Shown: positions 44,640 to 54,079 of the stretch, piece after piece
Position numbering within the stretch: the first letter of the stretch is position 1
How the letters are laid out: each line of letters starts with the position of its first letter
Notes under the pieces: generated by a model
The model's database searches: none
The model's input: the letters and a program-made list of their open reading frames with translations, nothing else
What the model was told of the DNA's origin: nothing
Program-made: the position numbers and the translations under genes
Source: Frankia sp. RB7
GTDB taxonomy: Bacteria > Pseudomonadota > Alphaproteobacteria > Rhizobiales > Xanthobacteraceae
Length of the DNA: 64,000 bases
Assembly: GCA_030403585.1 (NCBI GenBank)
Contig: JAUEPE010000028.1
Location: 1 to 64,000, forward strand
Direction of reading: 5' to 3'

Positions 44640-47117
44640 ATGAGCATGTCGGCAATCGAACGTGTGATTCCCCTGGTCGGCCATCTGCCGCCCTCGATCC
44701 GCGAGGCGCTCAGCCGCCGCGTGCGCGAGCTCACCGGCTTCGGCCTGATCATATTGTCCGGCGTCGCATCCGCCGCGCTGATGACCTGGTCGGTGCAGGA
44801 CCCGAGCCTCAGCCACGCGACCTCGCGGCCGATCCGCAACATTCTCGGCTACGCCGGCGCCATCGGCGCCGACCTCGCGATGCAGATCCTCGGGCTCGGC
44901 GCGATCATGCTGATCCTGACGGTCGCGGTGTGGGGCTGGCGCATGATGACCCATCGCCCGTTCGACCGCGAGGCGCTGCGGCTCAGCTCCTGGATTCTCT
45001 GCACGGTGATCGCGGCGGGCTTTGTCAGCTGCTGGCCGCATGGTGGCGCCTGGCCGCTGCCGACCGGGCTTGGCGGCGTGGTCGGCGACGCGCTGGTGCG
45101 TGCGCCTGCGGTGATCTTCGGGCCGCCCGGCGCGATCTATCGCATGGTGCTCGGCGCCATCCTGTTCGTCGCGCTGGCTGCCACCTTCCTGATCGCCTGC
45201 GGGCTCGGCGCACGCGAGCATGACGACGAGTTCGCGGAGAACGAGGACGACGACAAGCCGCTCGACGAGGACGAGGAGAGCGATCGCGGTTCGGTCTCGC
45301 TGGGCTGGCTGTTCCACGCACTGATGAGCACCAAGGCGCGGTTGATCTGGCTTTTCGGCGCGGCTTACCGCTCGCTGGTCTCGAGCGGATCGAAGACCAA
45401 GGCCGTTTCGTTCAGCCGGCAGGAGCCCAATCTCGGCGGCCGTGCCGCGCCCTCGATCTCGCCGCAGTCCGCGGACGAGGATGACGAGGACGAATACGAA
45501 GAAGAGGAAGACGAGGAAGAGGAAGACGAGGCGCCGGCCGCGCGTGCTCCACGCAAGAAGGCTGCGCCGAAAGCTGCTTCCAAGAAATCCTCCGACAAGT
45601 TCGAGCTTCCGTCCGTGTCCGTACTGGCTGCGCCCAAGGCCGGCGATCGCCAGCCGCTCAGCAAGGCCGAGCTGGAAGCCAATTCGCGCGCGCTCGAAGG
45701 CGTGCTGCAGGATTTTGGCGTGCGTGGCGACATCGTGAAGGCCCATCCCGGTCCCGTGGTCACGCTGTACGAGCTGGAGCCAGCGCCGGGCATCAAATCA
45801 TCGCGCGTGATTGGACTTGCTGACGACATAGCCCGCTCGATGAGCGCGCTGTCGGCGCGCGTCGCCGTTGTGCCCGGCCGCAATGCCATCGGCATCGAAT
45901 TGCCGAACGCCCATCGCGAAAAAGTCTATCTGCGCGAGCTGCTGGTCGCCAAGGAGACTGTCGACTCGGTTGCGAAACTGCCGCTCTGCCTCGGCAAGAC
46001 CATCGGCGGCGACCCTGTCATCATCGACCTCGCGCGCACGCCGCACATGCTGATCGCCGGCACCACCGGCTCCGGCAAGTCGGTCGCCATCAACACCATG
46101 ATCCTCAGCCTGGTCTACCGGCTGCGCCCGGACCAGTGCCGGCTGATCATGGTCGATCCGAAGATGCTCGAACTCTCCGTCTATGACGGCATTCCCCATC
46201 TGCTCACCCCCGTCGTGACCGATCCGAAGAAGGCGGTGGTCGCGCTGAAATGGGCCGTGCGCGAGATGGAAGAGCGCTACAAGAACATGGCCAAGCTCGG
46301 TGTGCGCAACATCGACGGCTACAACACGCGCCTGGGCGAATTGAAAGCCAAGGGCGAAGAACCGACGCGCACCGTGCATACCGGCTTCGACAAGGAAACC
46401 GGCAAGGCGATCTACGAGGAAGAGAAGCTCTCGCTCGACCCGCTGCCCTACATCGTCATCATCGTCGACGAAATGGCCGACCTGATGATGGTCGCCGGCA
46501 AGGACATCGAAGGCGCCGTGCAGCGTCTCGCGCAGATGGCGCGCGCCGCCGGCCTGCATGTGATCCTCGCAACGCAGCGTCCTTCGGTCGACGTCATCAC
46601 CGGCACCATCAAGGCGAACTTCCCGACCCGCATCGCCTTCCAGGTCACTTCGAAGATCGACAGCCGCACGATTCTCGGCGAGATGGGCGCCGAGCAGCTG
46701 CTCGGCCAGGGTGACATGCTCTACATGGCCGGCGGCGGCCGCATCAGCCGCGTGCACGGCCCGTTCGCCTCGGACGATGAAGTCGAGAAGGTGGTGCGCC
46801 ATCTCAAGACGCAGGGCCAACCCGAATATCTCGAAGCGGTTACGGCCGAGGAGCCTGCCGAGGACGAGGACGGCGGCGCCGTGTTCGACGCCAGCGGCAT
46901 GGGCGCGGATGGCGGCGGCGACCTGTTCCAGCAGGCCGTTGCCATCGTCAAACGCGACCGCAAGGCCTCGACCAGCTACATCCAGCGCCGCCTGCAAATC
47001 GGCTATAACCGCGCCGCATCGCTGATGGAGCGCATGGAACTGGAAGGCATCGTCGGACCCGCCAACCACGCCGGCAAGCGCGAGATTCTGGTCGAGGAAG
47101 AAGACAGCCATATGTGA
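44640..47117 (+). CDS. ftsK: DNA translocase FtsK
   Basis: An 825-residue translocase. Four membrane helices occupy about residues 30-200. A long acidic, low-complexity linker (DEDDEDEYEEEEDEEEEDE near residue 280) and an Ala/Lys stretch follow. The motor has the Walker A GTTGSGKSVAIN (about residues 474-485), Walker B IVIIVDEMADLMM, and ATQRPSVDVITG. The C-terminal gamma winged helix ends STSYIQRRLQIGYNRAASLMERMELEGIVG and reads the KOPS sequences. It moves the terminus region during division. It follows the aminotransferase gene by 8 bp. Confidence 0.97.
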   Translation: MSMSAIERVIPLVGHLPPSIREALSRRVRELTGFGLIILSGVASAALMTWSVQDPSLSHATSRPIRNILGYAGAIGADLAMQILGLGAIMLILTVAVWGWRMMTHRPFDREALRLSSWILCTVIAAGFVSCWPHGGAWPLPTGLGGVVGDALVRAPAVIFGPPGAIYRMVLGAILFVALAATFLIACGLGAREHDDEFAENEDDDKPLDEDEESDRGSVSLGWLFHALMSTKARLIWLFGAAYRSLVSSGSKTKAVSFSRQEPNLGGRAAPSISPQSADEDDEDEYEEEEDEEEEDEAPAARAPRKKAAPKAASKKSSDKFELPSVSVLAAPKAGDRQPLSKAELEANSRALEGVLQDFGVRGDIVKAHPGPVVTLYELEPAPGIKSSRVIGLADDIARSMSALSARVAVVPGRNAIGIELPNAHREKVYLRELLVAKETVDSVAKLPLCLGKTIGGDPVIIDLARTPHMLIAGTTGSGKSVAINTMILSLVYRLRPDQCRLIMVDPKMLELSVYDGIPHLLTPVVTDPKKAVVALKWAVREMEERYKNMAKLGVRNIDGYNTRLGELKAKGEEPTRTVHTGFDKETGKAIYEEEKLSLDPLPYIVIIVDEMADLMMVAGKDIEGAVQRLAQMARAAGLHVILATQRPSVDVITGTIKANFPTRIAFQVTSKIDSRTILGEMGAEQLLGQGDMLYMAGGGRISRVHGPFASDDEVEKVVRHLKTQGQPEYLEAVTAEEPAEDEDGGAVFDASGMGADGGGDLFQQAVAIVKRDRKASTSYIQRRLQIGYNRAASLMERMELEGIVGPANHAGKREILVEEEDSHM

Positions 47118-47212
47118 GGCGAGCCGCCTCAAACTCCTATTTCACGCAAAATCGTTATCTGCTTTTGCCCGAAATCACGCTAAAACGACGCCCAGCCACA
47201 CAGGACGACGCG

Positions 47213-48028
47213 TTGACCAGATATCCGGACATTCGATTCGCGGCCTTGTTCGCTGCGCGCAGCGCGCGCGTGGCGGGCGTGCTGCTCGTCACCGCCGCGA
47301 TGGTGACCGCAGCGTCGATGGCGCAGACCGTGCCCGTGCCGAAACCTGCGCCGAAGGCCCGTGACGCTGCTCCGCCGTCGGGCGGACCGTCGATTACAGG
47401 TGCGACGCAGGCGCCGCCGAATCCGGTCATTCCCGATCCGCGCCGCAATGTGCCGAGCAGCATTTTCCAGACCTTCGATGCGAACCAGAAGGCGCAGGCG
47501 GCCAAGGTCAGCGCGTATCTGTCCTCGCTGTCGACGCTGGTCGGGAATTTCGTCCAGGTCGGCCCCGACGGCAGCAAGACGCAGGGGGATTTCTACATCC
47601 AGAAGCCGGGCAAAATGCGCGTCGAATATGATCCGCCGAGCCCGATCGACATCGTTGCCGATGGATCCTCCGTCGTGGTGCGCGACCGCAAGCTCGCGAC
47701 CCAGGACGTCTATCCGCTGTCACAGACACCGCTCCGCTTCCTGCTATCCGACCGCATCGACCTGATGAAGGACACCAACGTCGTCAGCGTCACCGCCGAC
47801 GATCTCTTCATCAGCGTCACCATCGAAGAGAAGCAGGCGCTGGTCGGCACCAGCCGCCTCTTGCTGATGCTCGGCGCCAAGGACGGCCAGTTGAAGCAAT
47901 GGACGGTGACGGATCCTCAGGGCTACGACACCACATTCGCGGTTTATAATCTGGACACGAGCAAGAAGCTCGATCCCAACATGTTCAAGATCGACTTCAC
48001 CAATTACAGCGTACCGTCACCGGGGTAA
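47213..48028 (+). CDS. lolA: Outer-membrane lipoprotein carrier LolA family protein
   Basis: A 271-residue periplasmic protein with a hydrophobic export signal (VAGVLLVTAAMVTAASMA) and a long Pro-rich segment before the LolA fold. LVGNFVQVGPDGSKTQGDFYIQKPGKMRVEYDPPSPI and QTPLRFLLSDRID are typical. It would carry lipoproteins across the periplasm. The TTG at 47213 has AGGA seven bases upstream and gives a normal signal peptide; a longer frame starts at GTG 47114 inside the end of ftsK. It lies downstream of ftsK as in many Rhizobiales. Confidence 0.9.
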   Translation: MTRYPDIRFAALFAARSARVAGVLLVTAAMVTAASMAQTVPVPKPAPKARDAAPPSGGPSITGATQAPPNPVIPDPRRNVPSSIFQTFDANQKAQAAKVSAYLSSLSTLVGNFVQVGPDGSKTQGDFYIQKPGKMRVEYDPPSPIDIVADGSSVVVRDRKLATQDVYPLSQTPLRFLLSDRIDLMKDTNVVSVTADDLFISVTIEEKQALVGTSRLLLMLGAKDGQLKQWTVTDPQGYDTTFAVYNLDTSKKLDPNMFKIDFTNYSVPSPG

Positions 48029-48036
48029 GTCCCATA

Positions 48037-48121
48037 GGGTGGGCAAAAGCGCAAAGCGCCGTGCCCACCATCTCTCCATTCATGCGAGGGAATTGGTGAG
48101 CACGCTTCGCTTTGCCCACCC
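48037..48121. repeat. Palindromic repeat between lolA and xthA
   Basis: GGTGGGCAAAAGCGCAAAGCG on the left is mirrored by CGCTTCGCTTTGCCCACC on the right, and CGTGCCCACC also occurs inside. The AGCGAAGCG/CGCTTCGCT theme recurs in the large palindrome at 62381-62460. Confidence 0.75.
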
Positions 48122-48181
48122 GAAACCTCGCCTGTGGACAAGCATTTCACCCACGCCGATCCATGCTAAGACGCCTGTCTC

Positions 48182-48997
48182 ATGCGTCTTTCCCTGACAA
48201 CCTGGAACATCAATTCGGTGCGGCTACGCATCGATCTGGTCGCGAAGTTTCTCAAAAGCGCGCGGCCGGACGTGCTGTGTCTCCAGGAGACCAAATGCAT
48301 CGACGACGCCTTTCCGCTGAAGCGCTTCAAGCGGCTCGGCTACGAGCACGTCGCGCTGAACGGACAGAAGGGCTATCACGGCGTCGCCATCGTCTCGAAG
48401 ATTCCGTTCGAGTCCAAGGACATCCGCACCTTCTGCGACAAGGTGGATTCGCGCCATATCTCGGTGTCGTTCGGCGAGAAGGCCAGCATCGCAAAGCCGC
48501 TGGTGGTGCATAATTTCTACGTGCCCGCCGGCGGCGACATTCCCGATCCGGCGCTGAACGAGAAATTCGACCACAAGCTCCGCTTTCTCGACGAGATGAA
48601 AGCGTGCGAACCGCTGCATCCGCGCGGAGAGGATCGCCACATCCTGGTCGGCGATCTCAACGTCGCGCCGCACGAGAATGACGTGTGGTCGCACAAGCAG
48701 CTGCTGAAAGTCGTCTCGCACACGCCGATCGAAACCGAGAAGCTGCAGGCAGCCCTCAGTGCCGGCGAATGGATCGACGTCGCGCGCGACCGCATCCCGA
48801 TGTCGGAAAAGGTCTATACGTGGTGGAGCTACCGCTCCGCCGACTGGACCGTCGGCGACCGCGGCCGCAGGCTCGACCACATCTGGGTCTCGCGCGCGCT
48901 CAAAGACGCGGTTCAGGATTTCAAGATCCTGCGCGATGCGCGAAGCTGGGAACGGCCCTCGGACCACGTGCCGGTGACGGTGACGCTGGACGTTTAG
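48182..48997 (+). CDS. xthA: Exodeoxyribonuclease III
   Basis: A 271-residue exonuclease III / AP endonuclease. All motifs of the family are visible: LTTWNINSVRLR, LCLQETKCID, GYHGVAIVSK, VGDLNVAPHENDVW, TWWSYRS, RRLDHIWVSRAL and PSDHVPV, with the catalytic Glu, Asp, Asn and His. It cleaves at abasic sites in base-excision repair. A palindromic repeat precedes it; the start is the ATG at 48182. Confidence 0.97.
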   Translation: MRLSLTTWNINSVRLRIDLVAKFLKSARPDVLCLQETKCIDDAFPLKRFKRLGYEHVALNGQKGYHGVAIVSKIPFESKDIRTFCDKVDSRHISVSFGEKASIAKPLVVHNFYVPAGGDIPDPALNEKFDHKLRFLDEMKACEPLHPRGEDRHILVGDLNVAPHENDVWSHKQLLKVVSHTPIETEKLQAALSAGEWIDVARDRIPMSEKVYTWWSYRSADWTVGDRGRRLDHIWVSRALKDAVQDFKILRDARSWERPSDHVPVTVTLDV

Positions 48998-49013
48998 GCC
49001 TTCGGAGACGACG

Positions 49014-50576
49014 ATGGGCACGCCCGCACCGTCAGAGCACAGAGAACCACCTGTTCGTGCCTGGTGGAATTCCCGTTTCGTCGTCCCCGGATTGATGTTG
49101 CTGAGCACGGTGCCGTTCTGGTTCGTGCACACGCCGCCGCTGATCGATTACCTCGCCCATATCGGCCGCTACCAGGTGCAGCTGCATCTGGCGGACTCGC
49201 CGGCACTGCAGCAGAACTGGGATTTTCACTGGCAGCTGGTCGGCAATCTCGGTGTCGAATTGCTCATCGCTCCGCTGGCACCGGTGCTCGGTCTCGAACG
49301 CGCCGCGTGGCTGATTGCGCTCGCGCTTCCGCTCCTCATGATCTCTGCGATCGGGCGGATCAGCCGGGCGCTGCATGGGGAGCTCACGCCCTTCGCCATC
49401 GCGGCCGCCTGGTTCGCGATGGCTTATCCGTTCCAGCTCGGCTTCGTGAATTATTGGCTTGGCTGCGCGCTCGCGTTCCACGTTTTCGCATCCTGGGTCG
49501 AGACGACGGGGAAGACTCGCTCGGTGCTGCGCGCCGCGCTGTTCGCTGCGGCCGCCTGCCTGGTCTGGCTCGCTCACGCCTATGGCTGGGTCATTCTGGT
49601 CGTGCTAGTCGGCGCTTTTGAGCTCTGCCGCAGCTGGAATCGCGCGCCGGCGGCTTGGCCCTCCATGGTGCTCGCCATTCTGCGACGCATCTGGCCCGTC
49701 ATGATTCCCGCCGTGCTCATGATCGTCTGGCGGCAAGGCAATGGCGCCGCCGCGACGGGTCATTTCTTCGACGTCAACACAAAGATCCTCGGACTGGTCT
49801 GGACGCTGCGTGACCAGAATATCTGGCTGGACACGCTGAGCCTGCTGTTGGCGATTGGCCTGTTGTACTTTGGAATCCGCAGCCGTGACGCCAGGCACAA
49901 TCCACCACTGCTGGTCGGAGCCGCGAGCTTCCTCATTCTGATCGTGCTGATGCCCGGCGAGATGTTCGGTTCGGTCTATGCCGATGTCCGGCTATGGCCC
50001 ATCTTCTTCATCGTTGGCCTCACCGCCATCGCGCCCACCGGCCGCATGCAGCACGGCGCCGCCGTCATTGCCAGCCTGGCGCTGGCTGTCTTTGCGATTC
50101 GGATCGTCGCCACGGCTGCCGGGTTTGCGGCCTATGATTCCGGTTACGCGCAACATCTCCAGGCCCTGAACGACGTCCCGCGCGGCGCAAGCATCGCGGT
50201 CCTGACGCGGCCGCCGACCTGTGAGCGATGGCGTGCACCGCGTGTCGCGCATCTGGGGTCGCTCGCCATTGTCCGGCGGGACGCCTTCGTCAACTCGCAA
50301 TGGGATGCATCGGGTGGTCAACAATTGCTGACCCCGCTCCGTGCGCGCGGCACCGCGTTCAATGCAGATCCGTCTCAGTACGTCGAGGTCGCGCCAGCCG
50401 ACTGCGACGGCGATCTAAGCGCCGCGTTCGCGCAAAGCATCGCGCAAATTCCGCGCGATCGTTTCGACTATGTCTGGTTGCTCGACGTCGACGCGCCGCA
50501 CCTGGCGGTCATGCCGGGACTGCGGCGGCTTTACCAGGACGACCGCAGCGCGCTGTATCAATTCAACAGAGAATGA
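49014..50576 (+). CDS. Multi-span membrane protein, possible GT-C type glycosyltransferase
   Basis: A 520-residue protein with about 9-10 hydrophobic helices up to residue 370 and a soluble C-terminal part of about 140 residues. The first outer loop contains HTPPLIDYLAHIGRYQVQLH, which places acidic and aromatic residues where GT-C enzymes often have a catalytic Asp. That assignment is speculative, as no other signature is present. It lies 16 bp after xthA, so it may be co-transcribed with it. Confidence 0.6.
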   Translation: MGTPAPSEHREPPVRAWWNSRFVVPGLMLLSTVPFWFVHTPPLIDYLAHIGRYQVQLHLADSPALQQNWDFHWQLVGNLGVELLIAPLAPVLGLERAAWLIALALPLLMISAIGRISRALHGELTPFAIAAAWFAMAYPFQLGFVNYWLGCALAFHVFASWVETTGKTRSVLRAALFAAAACLVWLAHAYGWVILVVLVGAFELCRSWNRAPAAWPSMVLAILRRIWPVMIPAVLMIVWRQGNGAAATGHFFDVNTKILGLVWTLRDQNIWLDTLSLLLAIGLLYFGIRSRDARHNPPLLVGAASFLILIVLMPGEMFGSVYADVRLWPIFFIVGLTAIAPTGRMQHGAAVIASLALAVFAIRIVATAAGFAAYDSGYAQHLQALNDVPRGASIAVLTRPPTCERWRAPRVAHLGSLAIVRRDAFVNSQWDASGGQQLLTPLRARGTAFNADPSQYVEVAPADCDGDLSAAFAQSIAQIPRDRFDYVWLLDVDAPHLAVMPGLRRLYQDDRSALYQFNRE

Positions 50577-50613
50577 AACCTGCGGAGCAGGGCCCGGCTG
50601 AAATCCGCCGCGC

Positions 50614-51057
50614 TCAGGTGCTCAGCTTCGCACCGGCCATCAGAATATCGCTCGCGATCTGGCTGGAGCGCACCGCGAATTCGTCGCGGAGGCGGAGTGC
50701 GGCCGCAGGGTCGCTTTCGAGCACGCGCTGAAACAGGCTTCGCGCGACGCGGATGACGGAGGAATGCTCCAGCGCCACCGCGCCCGAGGGCCGCTTCATC
50801 GGCACGACCAGCGCGAGCTCGCCGATCAGCGTGCCGGGACCTGCGATCATCTCGGCGCCGGCGCCGTCATCGACGCGAAAGGCGCCGCGCTGGACCACGA
50901 AGCCTGCGTCGGCATCGTCGCCGAGATTGAACAGGATGTCGCCGCGGACGAAGTCACGCTGCTCGGAGCCGATCGCCAGCATGCGCAGCGAGGCGTCCCC
51001 CAACAGGCGCAGTGTCGGGACACGCTCCAGCAGCGCTACGTCGTCGTCGATTGACAT
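50614..51057 (-). CDS. Cyclic nucleotide-binding domain (Crp-like) protein
   Basis: A 147-residue protein that consists of a cNMP-binding fold only. RDFVRGDILFNLGDDADAGFVVQRGAFRV and GTLIGELALVVPMKRPSGAVALEHSSVIRV contain the phosphate-binding cassette region, with GELAL and an Arg-Pro-Ser-Gly variant of the RxA segment. It has no DNA-binding helix-turn-helix, so it is a stand-alone sensor. The family function is unknown. It is on the same strand as and downstream of the response regulator gene. Confidence 0.88.
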   Translation of the reverse strand: MSIDDDVALLERVPTLRLLGDASLRMLAIGSEQRDFVRGDILFNLGDDADAGFVVQRGAFRVDDGAGAEMIAGPGTLIGELALVVPMKRPSGAVALEHSSVIRVARSLFQRVLESDPAAALRLRDEFAVRSSQIASDILMAGAKLST

Positions 51058-51117
51058 TCCGGTCCGGGGCTCGTGAAACGCGCTAATTTACGACGAATCG
51101 CGCGCTCCTGGAACGTA

Positions 51118-51804
51118 TCACGGCACCAGCTTGTAGCCACCGGCTTCCGTCACCAGGATTTCCGGGTTGGCGGCGTCTTTCTCGATCTTCTGGCGAAGAC
51201 GGTAGATGTGGGTTTCCAGCGTGTGGGTGGTGACGCCGGAATTGTAGCCCCAGACCTCCTGGAGCAGGGTCTCGCGCGACACCGGCATCTGGCCGGCCCG
51301 GTAGAGGAAGCGCAGGATCGCGGTTTCCTTCTCGGTGAGGCGGACCTTGCGCGCATTGGCCGCGGTCAGCATCTTGGAGCCGGGGCGGAAGGAGTAGGGG
51401 CCGACCGAGAACACCGCGTCCTCGCTGGCCTCGTGCTGGCGAAGCTGGGCGCGGATGCGGGCCAGCAGCACAGCGAAACGGAAGGGCTTTGCCACATAGT
51501 CGTTGGCGCCGGATTCCAGGCCCAAAATCGTGTCGGAATCGGTGTCATGCCCCGTCAGCATGATGATCGGCGCCTTGAAGCCGCCCTTGCGCAGAGAGCG
51601 GACCACCTCGCGACCGTCGGTGTCGGGGAGGCCGACATCCATCAGCACGAGATCGGGGGCGTTGGCCTTTGCAGCGCTGGCGCCTTTGGCGCCAGTATCG
51701 ACGGCGGAGGCTTCAAATTCTTCGTGTAGCGATAATTGCTCCACCAACGTGTCGCGCAGATCGGTATCGTCATCCACGATCAGGATCTTGCGGGCATTGG
51801 CCAT
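51118..51804 (-). CDS. cenR: OmpR-family response regulator, CenR-like
   Basis: A 228-residue two-component regulator. The receiver domain has the acidic pair VDDDTDL, the phospho-acceptor LVLMDVGLPD, the Thr in MLTGHDTDSD and the Lys in YVAKPF. The C-terminal winged helix carries RLTEKETAILRFLYRAGQMPVSRETLLQEVWG and HTLETHIYRLRQKIEKD. The sequence is closest, from memory, to CenR of Rhizobiales and Caulobacter, an essential cell-envelope regulator. Its histidine kinase is not in the window. Confidence 0.88.
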   Translation of the reverse strand: MANARKILIVDDDTDLRDTLVEQLSLHEEFEASAVDTGAKGASAAKANAPDLVLMDVGLPDTDGREVVRSLRKGGFKAPIIMLTGHDTDSDTILGLESGANDYVAKPFRFAVLLARIRAQLRQHEASEDAVFSVGPYSFRPGSKMLTAANARKVRLTEKETAILRFLYRAGQMPVSRETLLQEVWGYNSGVTTHTLETHIYRLRQKIEKDAANPEILVTEAGGYKLVP

Positions 51805-52041
51805 AGGGGGTCATCCTTTTGGGGTCCGACGAGGCGCGCATGCATGCCGCACCCTGTCGTGATGGGAAGTTTAAAGGGTCGCTGTTTTTATTGTTGTTCG
51901 TGTTGAAGTAGTGGGCTGTTACCGATTCACAAGCCGGAATTACTCTAACCCAGAATAGCAGGGCGGTTCGATGAATGTCCTGTAATGAATTCGACACCGC
52001 GCTTTCACATGAAAAACAACGCCAGTTCAAACGCTTATACC

Positions 52042-52578
52042 ATGAATCGACGCATCCAGCAGCTCTCGGCGATCCGCGTTAAGCCTGCCGCGGGCAATCC
52101 GCGCCGGGGCTGGCTGACGGCCGGACAGCTGACGATCCCGGTTGCTCTGGGGCGCGGCGGTATTCTGGCCAACAAGCGCGAGGGTGACGGCGGCACCCCC
52201 AGGGGCCATTTTCGGCCCCGACAATTGTGGTGGCGGAGCGACCGGCACAGCCGTCCCCGGACGTTTCTGCCGGCCCGGATCATCACCGGCGCGGACGCCT
52301 GGTGCGAAGATCCCGGCGATCGCCACTACAACCGGTGGATCCGGCGGGGGGAGGGCGAGGGCGGCGACCGGCTCAAGCGCGCCGACCAGCTCTATGACTT
52401 CATCATCGAAATCGACCACAACACCAGGCCACGCATTGCCGGCCGCGGCAGCGCGGTGTTCCTGCATCTGGCGCGCGACAATTTCAGCCCGACCGCGGGC
52501 TGCGTCTCCATGACCAAGGCCGCGATGCTGCAATTGCTGCGGCGGCTGGGACCAAGAACAAAAATCATCATCGGGTGA
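52042..52578 (+). CDS. YkuD-type L,D-transpeptidase catalytic domain protein
   Basis: A protein of about 178 residues. AVFLHLARDNFSPTAGCVSM supplies the conserved His and the catalytic Cys in the [S/T]xGC motif of YkuD enzymes. Upstream are GGILANKREGDGGTPRGHF and LYDFIIEIDHN, typical of the catalytic-domain-only form without a classical signal peptide. In-frame ATGs also exist at 51985 and 52009; none has a good ribosome binding site. It is 6 bp before the hydratase-family gene and probably shares its transcript. Confidence 0.85.
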   Translation: MNRRIQQLSAIRVKPAAGNPRRGWLTAGQLTIPVALGRGGILANKREGDGGTPRGHFRPRQLWWRSDRHSRPRTFLPARIITGADAWCEDPGDRHYNRWIRRGEGEGGDRLKRADQLYDFIIEIDHNTRPRIAGRGSAVFLHLARDNFSPTAGCVSMTKAAMLQLLRRLGPRTKIIIG

Positions 52579-52584
52579 GAACAC

Positions 52585-53217
52585 ATGCTCGACAAGGATC
52601 AGATCGCCGCCGCCACGAGCGAGGCCGGACAGAAGCACATCAATGTCGCAGGACCGCTGGCCGGTCGCATCATGCGCGACACCGTCATCGCCGACGGCGG
52701 CACCGCGTCGATGAAGGGCAACACGATGCGCGTCGGCGAGCCGGAATTCTGCTTCCGCATGGGGCGCGATCTGGCGCCGCGGCCCTTGCCGTACAGTGTC
52801 GACGAGGTGCTTGCCGCCGTCGACACCCTGCATCCCGCGATCGAAATTCCGGATTCGCGCTTTACCGATTTCGCCAGCGTCGGCGAGGCGCAGCTCATCG
52901 CCGACAATGCCTGCGCGCATCTGTTCGTGCTGGGTGCCGCGACATCGGCCAATTGGCGCGCGATGGATCTCGTCGAGGAGCGGCCGCGGATCACGCTGCG
53001 CGGCGAGCGCTATGTCGGTCACGGCAAGAACGTGCTCGGCGATCCCCGCGTGGCACTGGCCTGGCTCGCCAACGAGTTGCGCGGACTCGGAATCACCTTG
53101 CGGGCAGGGGAGGTGGTGACGACAGGCACCTGCCATCCGCCACTGCCGATCCAGGCCGGCGATCATTTTGCGGTGGATTTTGGCGTGTTGGGGAAGATGT
53201 CGGTGAGGTTTGAATAA
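52585..53217 (+). CDS. 2-keto-4-pentenoate hydratase-like protein, internally shortened
   Basis: A 210-residue member of the 2-keto-4-pentenoate hydratase / fumarylacetoacetase-like group. The body matches the family: RVGEPEFCFRMGRDL, HPAIEIPDSRF, LIADNACAHLFVLG, GDPRVALAWLANEL and VTTGTCHPPLPIQAGDHFAVDF. The family is usually near 260 residues; here the normal N-terminal start MLDKDQIAAA runs directly into TSEAGQKHINVAG, missing roughly 50 residues. The frame is intact, so a shorter product can be made. Activity is uncertain because the missing part helps form the active-site rim and the dimer. Confidence 0.8.
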   Translation: MLDKDQIAAATSEAGQKHINVAGPLAGRIMRDTVIADGGTASMKGNTMRVGEPEFCFRMGRDLAPRPLPYSVDEVLAAVDTLHPAIEIPDSRFTDFASVGEAQLIADNACAHLFVLGAATSANWRAMDLVEERPRITLRGERYVGHGKNVLGDPRVALAWLANELRGLGITLRAGEVVTTGTCHPPLPIQAGDHFAVDFGVLGKMSVRFE

Positions 53218-53229
53218 TCTTTGATAGGG

Positions 53230-53249
53230 GTCCCGGCCTTCGCCGGGAC
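53230..53249. terminator. GC-rich hairpin between convergent genes
   Basis: GTCCCGGC, loop CTTC and GCCGGGAC form an 8-bp perfect stem in the gap between the hydratase-like and YggS genes. There is no T-run on either strand, but the position suits a bidirectional stop. Confidence 0.5.
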
Positions 53250-53281
53250 GACCAAAACAAACTTCGCTACTTCGCTAGCGA

Positions 53282-53971
53282 CTACCGATGCCCGAAGATC
53301 GCGCTGCCCACCCGCACATGGGTGGCGCCGAGCATGATGGCGGTCGCATAATCCGCGCTCATGCCCATCGACAGGTTCTGCAATCCGTTACGCGCGGCGA
53401 TCTTGGCCGTCAGCGCGAAATGCGCCGCCGGCGGCTCGTCCACTGGCGGGATGCACATCAGGCCGGAGATCGTCAGCCCGTAGGTGTCGCGACAGCTCGC
53501 GAGGAAGGCGTCGGCTTCGCCGGGCGCGACGCCGGCCTTCTGCGGCTCCTCGCCGATGTTGATCTGGACGAAGAGTTGCGGGTGCTTGTTCTGGGATTCG
53601 ATTTCTTTGGCTAACGCCTGGCAAATGCTCGGACGGTCGACCGAATGGATGGCATCGAACAGCGCCACCGCCTCTTTCGCCTTGTTGGATTGCAGCGGCC
53701 CGATCAGATGCAGTGCGATGTCCGAGTAATCAGACGTCAACGCCGGCCACTTGCCTTTGGCCTCCTGCACGCGATTCTCGCCGAATACGCGCTGTCCGGC
53801 GCCGATAACCGGGATAATTGCATCCGCCGCGAAAGTCTTGGACACCGCGATCAGCGTCACGGAGGCGCGATCGCGCCGCGCATCCCTGCAGGCGCGTGCA
53901 ATCTCCGCTTCGACCGCGGCGAGCGCGTTTGGTAAATCGCCGGTTACTGGCGCGGCATTGGCTTCTGTCAT
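53282..53971 (-). CDS. YggS/PLPBP family pyridoxal-phosphate homeostasis protein
   Basis: A 229-residue PLP-binding protein. LIAVSKTF contains the PLP-binding Lys (about residue 45). VFGENRVQEAKGKWPAL, LHLIGPLQSNKAKEAV, IHSVDRPSICQAL, INIGEEPQKAGV and LSMGMSADYATAIMLGATHVRVGSAIFG are all family hallmarks. It buffers free PLP in the cytoplasm. Both a TTG at 53983 and the ATG at 53971 are possible starts; the ATG is preferred. Confidence 0.95.
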   Translation of the reverse strand: MTEANAAPVTGDLPNALAAVEAEIARACRDARRDRASVTLIAVSKTFAADAIIPVIGAGQRVFGENRVQEAKGKWPALTSDYSDIALHLIGPLQSNKAKEAVALFDAIHSVDRPSICQALAKEIESQNKHPQLFVQINIGEEPQKAGVAPGEADAFLASCRDTYGLTISGLMCIPPVDEPPAAHFALTAKIAARNGLQNLSMGMSADYATAIMLGATHVRVGSAIFGHR

Positions 53972-54079
53972 GACGTCGATCAATTTGCAGGAGTAACGGA
54001 GGTAGTTCGAATTTTACCCAGTTCAAGAAAGAGTTTTTGAACCCTTCGCTTTACCTTGCCCGTGGGGTGGGTAGCGAAG

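Noticed and set aside
54021..54042. Hairpin GTTCAAGAAA/TTTTTGAAC between yggS and the membrane cyclase as a terminator
   Set aside because: It is AT-rich, contains a G-U pair, and lies in the leader region of the cyclase rather than after a gene end.
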